From Planobispora longispora (GTDB lineage: Bacteria; Actinomycetota; Actinomycetes; Streptosporangiales; Streptosporangiaceae), in contig NZ_BOOH01000013.1 of NCBI RefSeq assembly GCF_016863135.1, positions 1 to 64,000 on the forward strand: a DNA stretch of 64,000 nt. The letters run 5' to 3'. The notes under the pieces are model-generated. The model worked only from the letters and a program-made list of their open reading frames with translations, was not told the DNA's origin and searched no databases. This document shows, in pieces, positions 16,307 through 26,300 of this stretch (position 1 is the stretch's first letter; the number at the start of each line of letters is the position of its first letter). The translations under genes and the position numbers were made by a program.

Positions 16307-17548
16307 ATGCACGACCCCCGCACCTCCCCCGCCTTCCTCCGCGGCATGACCCAGAGCCGCTCCGTCAACCGGCGGGACGTCTTCCGCCTGGCCGGCCTCT
16401 CGGCCGCCGGGCTCGCCCTGAGCGCCTGCGGCGTCCAGGGCCAGCAGAAGGCAGCCCCCAAGCCGTCCGAGGTCGCCGACTTCTGGGCCGGGAAGCAGAA
16501 GAACGGCAAGGTCGTCTTCGCCAACTGGCCGGAGTACATGCCCGAGGGCCGCGAGCCGCTGAAGAAGTTCCAGCAGGAGACCGGCATCGCGTTCGAGTAC
16601 CTCGAGGTCATCGACGAGAACGCCTCCTTCTTCGGCAAGTCCGAACCGCAGCTGCGGGCCGGGCAGCCGCTGGGCTACGACATCATCGTGATGACCAACG
16701 GCACGCAGTTCGCCAAGATGCAGGCCCTGGGCTACCTGGTGGGACTGGACCACAAGCAGCTGCCGAACTTCGCCGCCAACGCCGCGCCGAAGTACAAGAG
16801 CCCGGCCTACGACCCGAACAACACCTACTCCATCCCCTACACCTCCGGCATGACCGGCATCGCGTACAACACCAAGTACGTCAAGGACCCGATCAAGAGC
16901 ATCCAGGCGCTGTTCGATCCCAAGTACAAGGGCAAGGTCGGCATGATGGCCGACTCCCAGGAGATCGCCAACTTCGGCCTGCTCGCGCTCGGCGTCGCGC
17001 CGGAGCAGGCCACCAAGGCCGACTGGCAGAAGGCCGCCGACCTGCTCAACAAGCAGCGCGAGGACGGCATCGTCCGCAAGTACTACGACCAGGACTACAT
17101 CGACGCGGTCTCCAAGGGCGACGTGTGGCTGACCATGGGCTGGTCCGGCGACGTCTTCCAGCGTCAGCTCGCGGGGGAGCCGGTCGCGTTCGTGGTGCCC
17201 GAGGAGGGCGGCACGATCTGGACCGACAACATGATGATCCCCAAGGGCGCGGCCAACCCGGTCGACGCGCTCATGCTCATGGACTACCTCTACAAGCCCG
17301 AGATCGCCGCCGAGCTGACGGAGTACATCCAGTTCGTCACCCCGGTGCCCGCGGTGAAGGAGCTGCTGTCCACCAAGGCCGCGGGGCTGTCGGGTGAGGA
17401 CAAGGAGGCCCTGGAGGCGATGATCGAGAGCCCGCTGATCTTCCCCTCCGAGGCCGACTACGCCAAGCTGCACGGATACATCTCGCCCGTCCAGGCGGCC
17501 GATCAGCAGGCCTTCGAGAGCCTGTTCCAGGCCGTCACCCAGGGTTAG
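16307..17548 (+). CDS. potD: Polyamine-type ABC transporter substrate-binding lipoprotein
   Basis: A 413-residue extracellular solute-binding protein of the PotD/PotF type. The N-terminus has a twin-arginine motif (NRRDVFRLAG) followed by a hydrophobic stretch and lipobox LSAC near residue 43, so it is probably a Tat-exported lipoprotein. Mature-domain landmarks include VVFANWPEYM, YDIIVMTNGTQFAKM, IPYTSGMTGIAYNTKYV and WSGDVFQRQLAGEPVAFVVPEEGGTIWTDNM, matching the two-lobed polyamine binders. ATG 16307 is assigned; a TTG at 16295 overlaps the potA stop but leaves no room for a ribosome site. It captures substrate for PotB and PotC. Confidence 0.88.
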   Translation: MHDPRTSPAFLRGMTQSRSVNRRDVFRLAGLSAAGLALSACGVQGQQKAAPKPSEVADFWAGKQKNGKVVFANWPEYMPEGREPLKKFQQETGIAFEYLEVIDENASFFGKSEPQLRAGQPLGYDIIVMTNGTQFAKMQALGYLVGLDHKQLPNFAANAAPKYKSPAYDPNNTYSIPYTSGMTGIAYNTKYVKDPIKSIQALFDPKYKGKVGMMADSQEIANFGLLALGVAPEQATKADWQKAADLLNKQREDGIVRKYYDQDYIDAVSKGDVWLTMGWSGDVFQRQLAGEPVAFVVPEEGGTIWTDNMMIPKGAANPVDALMLMDYLYKPEIAAELTEYIQFVTPVPAVKELLSTKAAGLSGEDKEALEAMIESPLIFPSEADYAKLHGYISPVQAADQQAFESLFQAVTQG

Positions 17549-17551
17549 CGG

Positions 17552-18415
17552 ATGAGAAGGGTCAGAACGGCCGCCGCGCCGTACCTGCTGGCGCTGCCGG
17601 CGTGGATCTGGTTCGGCGTCTTCTTCGTGGTGCCGATCGCGGCCATGGCCTCGGTCTCGCTGACGACCGGCAACCTCCTGGAGGGCTTCCAGCAGACCTT
17701 CAGCTTCTCCAACTACGCCGACGCCATCGGGCAGTACCACACGCAGATGATCAGGTCGCTGGTGTACGGCGGCGTCGCCACGGTGATCATGCTGCTGCTG
17801 GCCTACCCGATGGCCTACTGGATCGCCTTCAAGGGCGGCAGGCGCAAGTCGATGTACCTGTTCCTGCTGCTGCTGCCGTTCTTCGTCTCGTTCGTGCTGC
17901 GCACGATCTCCTGGGGCTTCCTGCTGGCCGACGACGGCATCCTGTTCGGGCCGCTGAAGTCGGCGGGTCTGCTGCCCGCCGACTTCCACGTGCTGGCCAC
18001 CGAGTTCGCGGTGATCGGCGGACTGGTCTACAACTTCCTGCCGTTCATGGTGCTGCCGATCTACGTGGCGCTGGAGCGGGTGGACCCGCGGGTGATCGAG
18101 GCCGCCTACGACCTGTACGCCTCGCGGTGGGCGGCCTTCCGCAGGGTGGTGCTGCCGCTGTCGCTGCCGGGCGTCTTCGCCGGCGTGCTGATGACCTTCG
18201 TGCCGGCCACGGCCGACCCGGTCAACGCCCGGGTGCTCGGCGGCACCGGCAACACGATGATCGGCAACATCATCCAGACCGAGTATCTGACCAACAACGA
18301 CTACCCGACCGCGTCGGCGCTGTCGTTCACGCTGATGGCGGTGCTGCTGGTGGGCATCTTCGTCTACGCCCGGTCGCTCGGCACCGAGAACGTGCTGGAG
18401 GCGGCGGCCCGATGA
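17552..18415 (+). CDS. potB: Polyamine ABC transporter permease (PotB type)
   Basis: A 287-residue membrane subunit with about six transmembrane helices. The cytoplasmic coupling motif EAAYDLYASRWAAFRRVVLPLSLPGV lies near residues 183-208 and docks on the ATPase. It starts three bases after the potD stop and its own stop overlaps the next start, so it is translated as part of the operon. It pairs with the PotC-type permease downstream to form the translocation channel. Confidence 0.9.
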   Translation: MRRVRTAAAPYLLALPAWIWFGVFFVVPIAAMASVSLTTGNLLEGFQQTFSFSNYADAIGQYHTQMIRSLVYGGVATVIMLLLAYPMAYWIAFKGGRRKSMYLFLLLLPFFVSFVLRTISWGFLLADDGILFGPLKSAGLLPADFHVLATEFAVIGGLVYNFLPFMVLPIYVALERVDPRVIEAAYDLYASRWAAFRRVVLPLSLPGVFAGVLMTFVPATADPVNARVLGGTGNTMIGNIIQTEYLTNNDYPTASALSFTLMAVLLVGIFVYARSLGTENVLEAAAR

Positions 18416-19194
18416 GAGGCAAGCTCGGCGACAGGCTCCTGCACGGCTACACCTGGCTGATCATCGCGTGGCTCACCGCGCCGATCCTCGTGATGATCAT
18501 GTTCGGGTTCAACGACAAGCAGAGCAAGTCCAACACCTCGTGGCAGGGCTTCACACTCCGCTGGTACGGGGAGCTGTTCGCGGACGGCTCCCTCACCGAG
18601 GCGCTGGTCAGCTCGCTGCAGATCGCGGTGATCAGCACGGTGCTGACCACCGTGGTCGGCACCGCCCTCGGCCTGGCCCTGGGCCGCCACCGCTTCCGCG
18701 GGCGGGGGGTGAGCAACTTCCTGGTCTTCGCGGCGATCTCGACGCCCGAGCTGGTCATGGGGGCCTCGCTGCTGTCCCTGTTCGTCTCGGGGAACACCCC
18801 GCGGGGCACGCTCACCATCACCATCGCGCACGTGCTGTTCTCACTGTCCTTCGTGGTGGTGACGGTGCGCGCCCGGGTGGTCGGGCTCGACCCCTCGATG
18901 GAGGAGGCGGCCAGGGACCTGGGGGCGGGCCCGTGGACCACGTTCCGGCTGGTCACCCTTCCGGCGATCATGCCGGGCGTGCTCGCCGGGGCGCTGCTGG
19001 CCTTCGCACTGTCCGTCGACGACTACGTTGTGACCAGCTTCGTCAACGGCTCCACGCTGACGTTCCCGCTGTGGATCATGGGAGCGGTCAAGGTGGGCAT
19101 TCCACCGCAAGTCAACGTCATGGGCACGCTAATCTTCGGTATCGGAGTCGCCATCGCGATCGCCAACGCGATCGCGAGCCGGCGTCGCGCCTGA
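18412..19194 (+). CDS. potC: Polyamine ABC transporter permease (PotC type)
   Basis: A 260-residue permease with about six membrane helices. Its ATG overlaps the potB stop (ATGA, 18412-18415). The N-terminus GYTWLIIAWLTAPILVMIMFGFN and the coupling loop EEAARDLGAGPWTTFRLVTLPAIMPGV are characteristic of PotC/YdcV. FVNGSTLTFPLWIMGAVKVGI near the end is also a family block. A perfect 15-bp terminator hairpin follows six bases later, closing the dehydrogenase-pot transcript before the FAD oxidase gene. Confidence 0.92.
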   Translation: MRGKLGDRLLHGYTWLIIAWLTAPILVMIMFGFNDKQSKSNTSWQGFTLRWYGELFADGSLTEALVSSLQIAVISTVLTTVVGTALGLALGRHRFRGRGVSNFLVFAAISTPELVMGASLLSLFVSGNTPRGTLTITIAHVLFSLSFVVVTVRARVVGLDPSMEEAARDLGAGPWTTFRLVTLPAIMPGVLAGALLAFALSVDDYVVTSFVNGSTLTFPLWIMGAVKVGIPPQVNVMGTLIFGIGVAIAIANAIASRRRA

Positions 19195-19199
19195 GGACT

Positions 19200-19233
19200 C
19201 CGGGGCCCCGCGCCGTGCGGCGCGGGGCCCCGG
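19200..19233 (+). terminator. Perfect 15-bp terminator hairpin after potC
   Basis: CCGGGGCCCCGCGCC at 19200-19214 pairs exactly with GGCGCGGGGCCCCGG at 19219-19233 around a GTGC loop. No U-tract. It separates the transport operon from the downstream oxidase gene. Confidence 0.85.
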
Positions 19234-19363
19234 CATACCGTCTGCGGCAAGGAACAGGGAGGCGAGATCGGAATCAGGCGGGGGGAACCCGCGCCCGATC
19301 AACTGACTGATCGAGCAATCAACTCAAGAAAGCTTTTCAAGACTCACGTTGGGAAGTGAGATT

Positions 19364-20758
19364 GTGGATCCGCTGAAGGCACTGACTGATGCGGAGCGCA
19401 AGCCGTACTGGCTTGACAGTACGGCGAAACCCGAGCCGCAGCCGCGGCTCTTCGGGAACACGACGGCCGACCTCGCGGTGGTCGGCGGCGGCTTCTCGGG
19501 GTTGTGGACGGCCCTGATGGCCAAGGAGCGCGACCCGTCGCTGGACGTGGTCCTGCTCGAAGGACGGAGGATCGGCTGGGCGGCCTCCGGGCGCAACGGG
19601 GGCTTCGCGATGGCGACCCTCACCCACGGCATCGCCAACGGGCTGGAGCGCTGGCCCGAGGAGATCTCGACGCTGGAGCACATGGGCCTGCGCAACCTCG
19701 ACGAGATCGGCGAGACCGTCACCCGCTACGGCATCGACTGCGGCTACGAGCGCACCGGGGAACTGCACGTGGCGACCGAGCCGTGGCAGCTGGAGGAGAT
19801 GCACGAGAGCGCGCAGGTCGCCCGCGAGCTGGGCGTCCGGTTCGACGTGATGGACGCCGGCCAGGTGCGGGCGGAGGTGAACTCGCCCACCTACGCCGGA
19901 GGGATGTGGGAGCGTGACGGCTGCGCCATGCTCGACCCCGCCCGGCTGGCGTGGGGTCTGCGGCAGGCCTGCCTGGACCTGGGCGTGCGCATCTACGAGC
20001 GCACGCCCGTCCGCTCCGTCAAGGACGTCCCGGCGGGCCTGGACCTGCTGACGCCGTACGGCACGGTGAAGGCCGCCAAGGTGGCCCTCGGCACCGGCGT
20101 GTTCCAGCCGCTGCTGCGGCGGCTGAAGCACTTCCTGGTGCCGGTCTACGACTACGCGCTGATGACCGAACCCCTCTCGGCCGAGCAGCTGGCCTCGGTC
20201 GGCTGGCACAACCGCCAGGGCGTCGGCGACTCGGCCAACCAGTTCCACTACTACCGGCTGACCTCGGACAACCGCATCCTGTGGGGCGGGTACGACGCGG
20301 TCTACTACAACGGCGGGAAGATCAAGCCGGAGTACGAGCAGCGCGACGAGACCTTCGTCAAGCTGGCCGAGCACTTCTTCACCACCTTCCCCCAGCTGTC
20401 GGGGCTGCGCTTCAGTCACCGGTGGGGCGGGATCATCGACACCTGCAGCCGCTTCAGCGCCTTCTACGGGCAGTCGCACGGCGGGCGCCTGGCCTACGCC
20501 GTCGGCTACACCGGGATGGGCGTCGGGGCGACCCGCTTCGGGGCCAACGTCATGCTCGACATGCTGAGCGGACGGCGGACCGAACGGACCGAGCTGCGGA
20601 TGGTCAGGGAGAAGCCGGTCCCGTTCCCGCCCGAGCCGATCCGCTCGGCGGGCATCCAGATGACCCGCTGGTCGATCGCCCAGGCCGACCTCAACCAGGG
20701 CCGCCGCAACCTCTGGCTGCGCACCCTGGACAAGATGGGCCTCGGGTTCGACTCCTAG
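19364..20758 (+). CDS. FAD-dependent amine oxidoreductase, PuuB-like
   Basis: A 464-residue DAO-fold flavoprotein. The FAD-binding Rossmann motif VVGGGFSGLWTALMAKER lies near residues 38-55, followed by LLEGRRIGWAASGRNGGF, typical of gamma-glutamylputrescine oxidases and related glycine/amine oxidases. The C-terminal YAVGYTGMGVGATRFGANVM closes the FAD site. Beside putrescine transport and aminobutyraldehyde dehydrogenase it most likely oxidises putrescine or a glutamylated form to the aldehyde. No glutamylputrescine synthetase gene is in the window, so the exact substrate is open. GTG 19364 has GGGAAG seven bases upstream; TTG 19349 is an alternative. Confidence 0.82.
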   Translation: MDPLKALTDAERKPYWLDSTAKPEPQPRLFGNTTADLAVVGGGFSGLWTALMAKERDPSLDVVLLEGRRIGWAASGRNGGFAMATLTHGIANGLERWPEEISTLEHMGLRNLDEIGETVTRYGIDCGYERTGELHVATEPWQLEEMHESAQVARELGVRFDVMDAGQVRAEVNSPTYAGGMWERDGCAMLDPARLAWGLRQACLDLGVRIYERTPVRSVKDVPAGLDLLTPYGTVKAAKVALGTGVFQPLLRRLKHFLVPVYDYALMTEPLSAEQLASVGWHNRQGVGDSANQFHYYRLTSDNRILWGGYDAVYYNGGKIKPEYEQRDETFVKLAEHFFTTFPQLSGLRFSHRWGGIIDTCSRFSAFYGQSHGGRLAYAVGYTGMGVGATRFGANVMLDMLSGRRTERTELRMVREKPVPFPPEPIRSAGIQMTRWSIAQADLNQGRRNLWLRTLDKMGLGFDS

Positions 20759-20981
20759 CTCCCGCGGCTCCCGGTCCCGCCGGTTCCGGCGGCTCCGCAG
20801 GTTCCGGTGGCTCAGGACGCCGCTCGACCCTCCGGATCCGGTCCGACCATTCCGACCACGTTCTGTACGGTCCGCGCCGTGCGGGCACGGCGTCCACAGA
20901 CGCCTGCCCGCCTCCGCGCGTCGTCCACAGGCTCGCGCTCCGGGCTCGCCCCGGGGGCGCGGGCCGTACAGACTTGGGGGC

Positions 20982-21908
20982 ATGACCGAGAGGGTTGAGT
21001 TCACCGCCGACGGGATCACACTCGTCGGAGATCTGCGTGTGCCCGAGGGGCCGGGGCCGCATCCGGCGCTGGTCCTCACCGGGCCGTTCACCGGCACCCG
21101 TGACCAGGTCACCGGGCTCTACGCGGCCCGGCTGGCCGAGGCCGGATATACGACACTGGCGTTCGACCACCGCAACTGGGGCGAGTCCGGCGGGCAGCCG
21201 CGCCGGCACGAGGATCCACAGGGAAAGCTGCACGACCTGCGGGCCGCGGTCTCGCTGCTGCGCGCCCGGCCCGGGGTGGACGGCGACCGGATCGGCGCGG
21301 TCGGCATCTGCCTGGGCGGGGGCTACGCGCTGAGGTTCGCCGCGTTCGACCCCCGGGTGAAGGCGTTCGCCGGCATCGCCGGGGCCTACAACAACCCCTA
21401 CGCCATGCGCGCCGGGATGTCCCCGGACGGCTACCGGGGAGCGCTGGCCTCCTTCACCGAGATCCTGGAGCGCCAGGATCAGGACGGGCCGGTGGAGTAC
21501 ATGCCGGTCGTCGCGGAGGAGGGCGAGGCGGCGATGCCGGGTGACGAGCCGTTCGCCTACTACGGCACCTCGCGCAGCGCCTCGCCGCACTGGCGCAACG
21601 AGGTGACCCGGGCCTCCATCCGCGAGCTGATCACCGTGGACAACATGACCGGCGCCGACTTCCTCGCGCCCACGCCGGGGATCATCGTGCACGGGGTGGT
21701 GGACCGCTTCTGCTCGCCCGAGGGCGCGGAGGAGGCCTACAAGCGCATGGACGGGCCCAAGAAGCTCGTCTGGCTCGACGCCCGGCTGCACATCGACCTC
21801 TACGACGCCGAGCCGTACGTCACCCAGGCCGTCGAGGCCGTGACCGCCTTCCTCGGCGAGCACCTCCGCCCATCGCCCGGGGAGGGCGGGGCGCCGGGCG
21901 GCGGCTGA
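20982..21908 (+). CDS. Alpha/beta hydrolase with cysteine nucleophile (dienelactone-hydrolase-like)
   Basis: A 308-residue cytosolic alpha/beta hydrolase. The nucleophile elbow reads VGICLGGGYAL (about residues 104-114), with Cys in place of Ser as in dienelactone hydrolases. A catalytic acid is likely in HGVVDRFCSPEGAEEAY and the histidine in LDARLHIDLYD. The N-terminus GITLVGDLRVPEGPGPHPALVLTGPFTGTRDQ is typical of the fold. Substrate is not predictable. ATG 20982 has only a G-run upstream as ribosome site. It stands alone between the oxidase and the DUF418 gene, preceded by a 220-bp spacer with GC-rich hairpins. Confidence 0.8.
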   Translation: MTERVEFTADGITLVGDLRVPEGPGPHPALVLTGPFTGTRDQVTGLYAARLAEAGYTTLAFDHRNWGESGGQPRRHEDPQGKLHDLRAAVSLLRARPGVDGDRIGAVGICLGGGYALRFAAFDPRVKAFAGIAGAYNNPYAMRAGMSPDGYRGALASFTEILERQDQDGPVEYMPVVAEEGEAAMPGDEPFAYYGTSRSASPHWRNEVTRASIRELITVDNMTGADFLAPTPGIIVHGVVDRFCSPEGAEEAYKRMDGPKKLVWLDARLHIDLYDAEPYVTQAVEAVTAFLGEHLRPSPGEGGAPGGG

Positions 21909-21931
21909 CGGCGCGGGCCCGGTCGCCCCCG

Positions 21932-21990
21932 GTGACCGCCCGGAGACGGTGACCGCCCGGAGACGGAGACCGCCCGGGGACGGAGACCGA
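21932..21990. repeat. 17-bp tandem repeat, three and a half copies
   Basis: Units at 21932-21948, 21949-21965 and 21966-21982 follow the pattern GTGACCGCCCGGAGACG, with GAGACC in the third and a partial fourth. They occupy the spacer before the DUF418 gene. Confidence 0.85.
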
Positions 21991-21997
21991 AGACGGA

Positions 21998-22023
21998 GGC
22001 CGTACATCCATCGATGTACGGCC
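21998..22023. terminator. Perfect 11-bp hairpin downstream of the hydrolase gene
   Basis: GGCCGTACATC at 21998-22008 pairs with GATGTACGGCC at 22013-22023 around a CATC loop. Terminator is the likeliest role; an operator or leader hairpin for the DUF418 gene starting at 22079 is possible. Confidence 0.55.
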
Positions 22024-22078
22024 AGGTTGGGCCCGCGTGACGATGTTCTCCGCCGGCCGGGGCGGAATCGTGGGCGTT

Positions 22079-23242
22079 ATGACGAATCACCGTATCGACG
22101 TTCTCGACGTCCTCAGGGGTGTCGCCATCATGGGCACCCTGGGCACGAATATCTGGATCTTCACGGATCCCGGCGGGCCCGCCGCCGTGTTCGACACGCT
22201 GGCCCAGCCGGGAACCGTGGAGACCATCCTGAGGTTCCTGACCAACGGCAAGTTCCTGGCGCTGCTCACCCTGCTGTTCGGGGTCGGCCTGGAGCTGCAG
22301 TACCGCTCGGCGCGGCGGCGGGGCGCCCCCTGGCCGGGCTGGTACCTGTGGCGGGCGGCGCTGCTGTTCGCCGAAGGGCTGATCCACTACTTCCTGATCT
22401 TCGAGTTCGACGTGCTCATGGGCTACGCGATCACCTCGATGATCGTGGCCTACCTGATCGGCCGGAGCGACCGCGCCGTCCGGGCCTGGATGATCGGGGT
22501 GGGCTCGGTGTTCGCCGTGGTGATCGGCCTGCTCACCGCCGCCCTGGTGTACGGCCAGGACACGGCGTCCACCCCCGCCTCCGGGGAGAGCACCCTGTTC
22601 AGCGAGGGCGGCTACACCGAGCAGGTCGCCGCCCGGGCCGAGCTGTTCGGCCTCTACCGGCTGGAGGCGGTGTTCATCGTCCCGATGGGGATCGTGCTGT
22701 TCCTGCTCGGCTCGCGGCTGATGCGCGCCGGGGTGTTCGAGCGCTCCGAGCGGGGCGCCGCACTGCGCCGGAAGCTCATGATCCTGGGCCTCGGCGCGGG
22801 CGCGCCGCTGAACCTGCTGACCTCCTTCGCCGGGGAGGGCTGGTTCCTGGTGGACCGCTACCTGCTGCCCCCGCTGGTGGCGCTCGGCCTGCTCGGGCTG
22901 GTCACCTCCGTCGTCCACCGGATGTCCGGCGCCCCCGGCCTCCTCCGGCGCGGGCTGACCGCGGTCGGCCGGACGGCGCTGAGCTGCTACGTCTTCCAGA
23001 ACCTGGTGGCGGCCGTGCTCTGCTACGGCTGGGGACTCGGGCTGGCCGGGCGTCTCGACGGGCTGCGGCCGTGGTGGGTCCCGGCCGCCTGGGCGGGGAT
23101 CTGCCTGCTGTTCATGACGCTGGCCTCGCTCTGGTTGCGCCGTTTCGACCGGGGACCGCTGGAACTGCTCTGGCAGTGGGCCTACCAGGCGCCCCAGCGC
23201 TCCCGGCGAGAGCCGGAGCAGGTCCCGGTCTCCCGGCGGTGA
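22079..23242 (+). CDS. DUF418 (YeiB-like) membrane protein
   Basis: A 387-residue polytopic membrane protein with about ten hydrophobic segments. It opens with RIDVLDVLRGVAIMGTLGTNIWIF, the usual start of the acyltransferase-3-like/DUF418 family, and ends with the diagnostic DUF418 block around VGRTALSCYVFQNLVAAVLCYGWGLGL and the tail FDRGPLELLWQWAYQAP. Members are suspected membrane transporters or acyl/glycan-modifying proteins; no function is established. ATG 22079 is the best match to family starts, though an in-frame ATG at 22043 exists and no strong ribosome site is present. It converges on the giant SARP gene. Confidence 0.85.
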   Translation: MTNHRIDVLDVLRGVAIMGTLGTNIWIFTDPGGPAAVFDTLAQPGTVETILRFLTNGKFLALLTLLFGVGLELQYRSARRRGAPWPGWYLWRAALLFAEGLIHYFLIFEFDVLMGYAITSMIVAYLIGRSDRAVRAWMIGVGSVFAVVIGLLTAALVYGQDTASTPASGESTLFSEGGYTEQVAARAELFGLYRLEAVFIVPMGIVLFLLGSRLMRAGVFERSERGAALRRKLMILGLGAGAPLNLLTSFAGEGWFLVDRYLLPPLVALGLLGLVTSVVHRMSGAPGLLRRGLTAVGRTALSCYVFQNLVAAVLCYGWGLGLAGRLDGLRPWWVPAAWAGICLLFMTLASLWLRRFDRGPLELLWQWAYQAPQRSRREPEQVPVSRR

Positions 23243-23246
23243 GGCG

Positions 23247-23375
23247 GCTCAGGGCAAACGGGCTGGCGGGCGGAGGCTCAGGGCAAACGGGCTGGCGGGC
23301 GGAGGCTCCCGGCGGTGGGCCCCGCGCCTCACCGGGTCGCGCCTCACCTGGTCCCGCCTCACCGGGCCGGGTCCG
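23247..23375. repeat. 29-bp perfect tandem repeat followed by 15-bp repeats
   Basis: Units 23247-23275 and 23276-23304 are identical (GCTCAGGGCAAACGGG at their start). Directly after, about 23324-23366, a GCGCCTCACCGGGTC-like unit of 14-15 bp occurs three times. The array fills the space between the two convergent genes. Confidence 0.85.
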
Positions 23376-23398
23376 GCGGGCCCGCGCTTCGGCGGGCC

Positions 23399-26300
23399 TC
23401 AGTCCTGGAGCGCGGCGCGCAGTTCGCCGACGAGTCCGGCGCTGCGCCGTTCCATGGACCGCAGGCCCAGGCGGCGGTGCGTCTCGGCGGCCTGCTCCGC
23501 GTGCGCCAGGGCCTCCTCGATCCGGCCCGTACGGCGCAGCAGCAGCGCGACGACGTCGTGGAGCGAGCCCCACGAGACGCAGCCCGTGCCCATCGTCATC
23601 AGCTGGGAGGCGATCGGCGTCAGCTGCTCCAGCAGGCCGTGCGGGTCGGGGCGGCCGATCCGGGCGGCGACGAGCCCCCACTGCCAGACCATGTACTGCC
23701 AGGCCCAGTCACGCTCGACGGTGACGCCCCAGCGGTCGATCAGCCGGTGGGCCAGGGCCTCGTCCCCGGCCTCCAGGGCGGCCAGCACGGCGGTGGGGCG
23801 CAGCAGCCGGTTGGAGTCGTCGTCCCCGGCCTCGACCAGCTGGTCCAGCAGGCCCTGCGGCTGCCGCCCCCGCCCCCAGGCGGAGAAGAACGTGCAGGCC
23901 ATCTTGAGGGCGTCGGGTCCCCACAGACTGGTGCGCCGGTAGCTGTCGGTGGCGGCCGTCGTCAGGCGGTCGGCCTCGTCCCAGTCGCCGTCGAGCATGG
24001 CCCGCCCGACCCCGGCGTAGGTCACCTGCGTCTCGAGCTCCGGCATGCGCACCTCGGCGGTCAGCCGCTGGCAGCGCGCGAGCTCGGCGTCGAAGTCGGC
24101 CAGCATGCCCGCCCTGAGGAAGCCCGGCATGCGGTGCATCCGGGCGGTGATCTCGGTGGCGCGGGTCAGGCCCGGCAGGGTGAGGATCTCCTCGGCCGCC
24201 CGGTAGCGATCCTCGTCGTTCTCCGGCGTCCAGGCCGCGATGATGAAGTTGTTCAGGGCGCGCGCCAGCAGCTGCGGGTCCCCGGTCGCGCGGGCCAGCT
24301 CGACGGCCTCGGCGGCGTACCGCTGCCCCTCCCGCTGCCGCTCGCCGTAGTACAGCTCCACGCCGAGGGTTCCCAGCAGCTCGGCCCGCCGTCTCTCCTG
24401 ACCGGCGGGCAGCCGGGACAGCTGGTCCTCCAGAACGGCGATCATGCGCCGGTCCACGACCCCGTAGGCGCGCCAGTTCCAGAGCGTGATCCCGCCGAAG
24501 ACCGTCGCGGCCTCGATCACCGCGTCGTCGCCCAGGTCGGTGGCGAGCGTCACCGCCTCGTCCAGCGCCACCCGCGCCCCGACCACGTCGCCCGTCACCC
24601 GGCGGGCGCGGCCGAGCTCCACCAGCAGCGCGTAGCGGGAGGAGGACGCCTCCGGCGCGGACGGGTCGAGGGAGGCGAGCGCCTGCTCCCAGAACATGAC
24701 CGCCTCGTCGTAGGCGAGCCGGGCCGAGGCCTGGGCGGCGGCCCGGGCCGCGTACGAGGTGGCCTTGGCCGCGTAGCCGACCCGCGCGGCCAGGCCGAAG
24801 TGGTGGGCCAGCACCGGCAGCCGCGCGTCCAGATCGCCCCGGGCCAGGCTCTCGGCCGCCTCGCCGACCCGCCCGTGCAGCTGCGCGCGCTGCAGGCGGC
24901 TCAGCCCCGAGTACAGCGCCTCCTGGACCAGCGCGTGCGAGAAGCGGTAGTCCCAGCCGCCGTCCACCTCCGCCAGGAGCCCCGTGGCCACCGCCGGTTC
25001 CAGCAGCATCATCAGCCGCGCGCCGCCGATCCCGGAGGCGGCCTCCAGCATGTCCGCGCCGACCTCGCGGCCGATCACCGCGGCGACCCGCAGCAGCGTC
25101 TGGGAGTCCTCCGGCAGGCGCGACACCCGCTGGGCGATGACGTCGCGCACGCCGTCCGGCACGGCCAGCGCGACCACGTCGGCCGTGGTCACCCGGTCCA
25201 GCGGGTGCACGCTGGCCAGCAGGCGCAGCAGCTCGCCGAGGAAGAACGGGTTGCCCCCGGTGCGGTCGTGCAGCGCGCGGACGAGCTCCGGGTCGGTGCC
25301 GCCGAGGTAGTCGGCGATCTGCTCGGTGGTGAAGGCGGTCACGCCCATGCGCTCGGTGCCCCGCTGCCGGGTGAGCTCGCCCAGCACGTCGGTCAGCGCC
25401 TGCCGCGCCTCGGCGGGTTCGGGGCGCAGGGTGGCCAGCACCAGAAGCGGCACCCGGTGCAGGTCGCCGGCGAGGAAGGTGAGCAGTTTCAGGGAGGCGG
25501 CGTCCGCCCAGTGGATGTCCTCCATGAGGACCAGGAGGGGCCTGGCGGACGCGCGCCGGGACAGCACCCGGGAGATGGCGTCGTAGAGCAGGAAACGCGC
25601 TGTGTCGGGGTCGGCGGCGTCCGCCGAGGGGGCCGTACCGTGGGGGCGGCCGTCGCCGGTCAGCCGGCGGAGCACCTCGTGAAGATCGTCACCATCGTCG
25701 TGGAACGCCTGCAGCACCTGGATCCACGGCCAGAACGCGGGCGCGCCGCTGCCCTCGATGCACCGGCTCCACACCACGGTGAGGCCCCGCCCGCCCGCCA
25801 TCTCGGCCGCCGCCTCGGCGAGGCGGGTCTTGCCGATCCCGGACTCGCCGCTGACGAGGAAGACCCCGCCTCTGCCGATGCCGGCCTCCTCCACCCGGTC
25901 GGCGATCCGGCGCAGGTGCGGCTGCCTGCCGACGAGCCGGGGCAGGTCGCCCGCGGCGGGGACGGGGGCGAGGCCGGGCAGCGTGAGAACGGCGGGTGCC
26001 GCGGCGAGGGCGGGGACGAGGCCGGGCGCCGTGAGAACGGCGGGTGCCGCGGAGGGGGCGGGCTCCGCGGGAGCTGTGGAGACGCCGGGTCCCGCGGCAG
26101 CCGCGGAGACGTCGGATCCGGCGGGTGCGGCCGGCGCCGCCGGGGGCGTCTGCGGCCAGGGAGCGTGCGGCCAGGGGCCGTCGAGGGACGCGTCCTGATC
26201 GAGGATCGCCCGTTCCAGCCGCCGCAGCTCCGGGCTCGGGTCCAGCCCCAGCTCGTCACCGAGGAGCGTGCGGCAGCGCTGGTAGACGGCCAGGGCCTCC

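Noticed and set aside
18420-19194. Reverse-strand frames through potC and neighbouring genes
   Set aside because: They lie opposite well-conserved permease and oxidase genes and show no protein-family features.
20890-20935. Two GTCCACAG motifs resembling DnaA boxes
   Set aside because: Only two imperfect copies, no AT-rich unwinding region and no replication genes nearby; not an origin.
21932-21990. Short regularly spaced repeats resembling a CRISPR array
   Set aside because: The 17-bp units are directly adjacent with no spacers, and there are no cas genes in the window.
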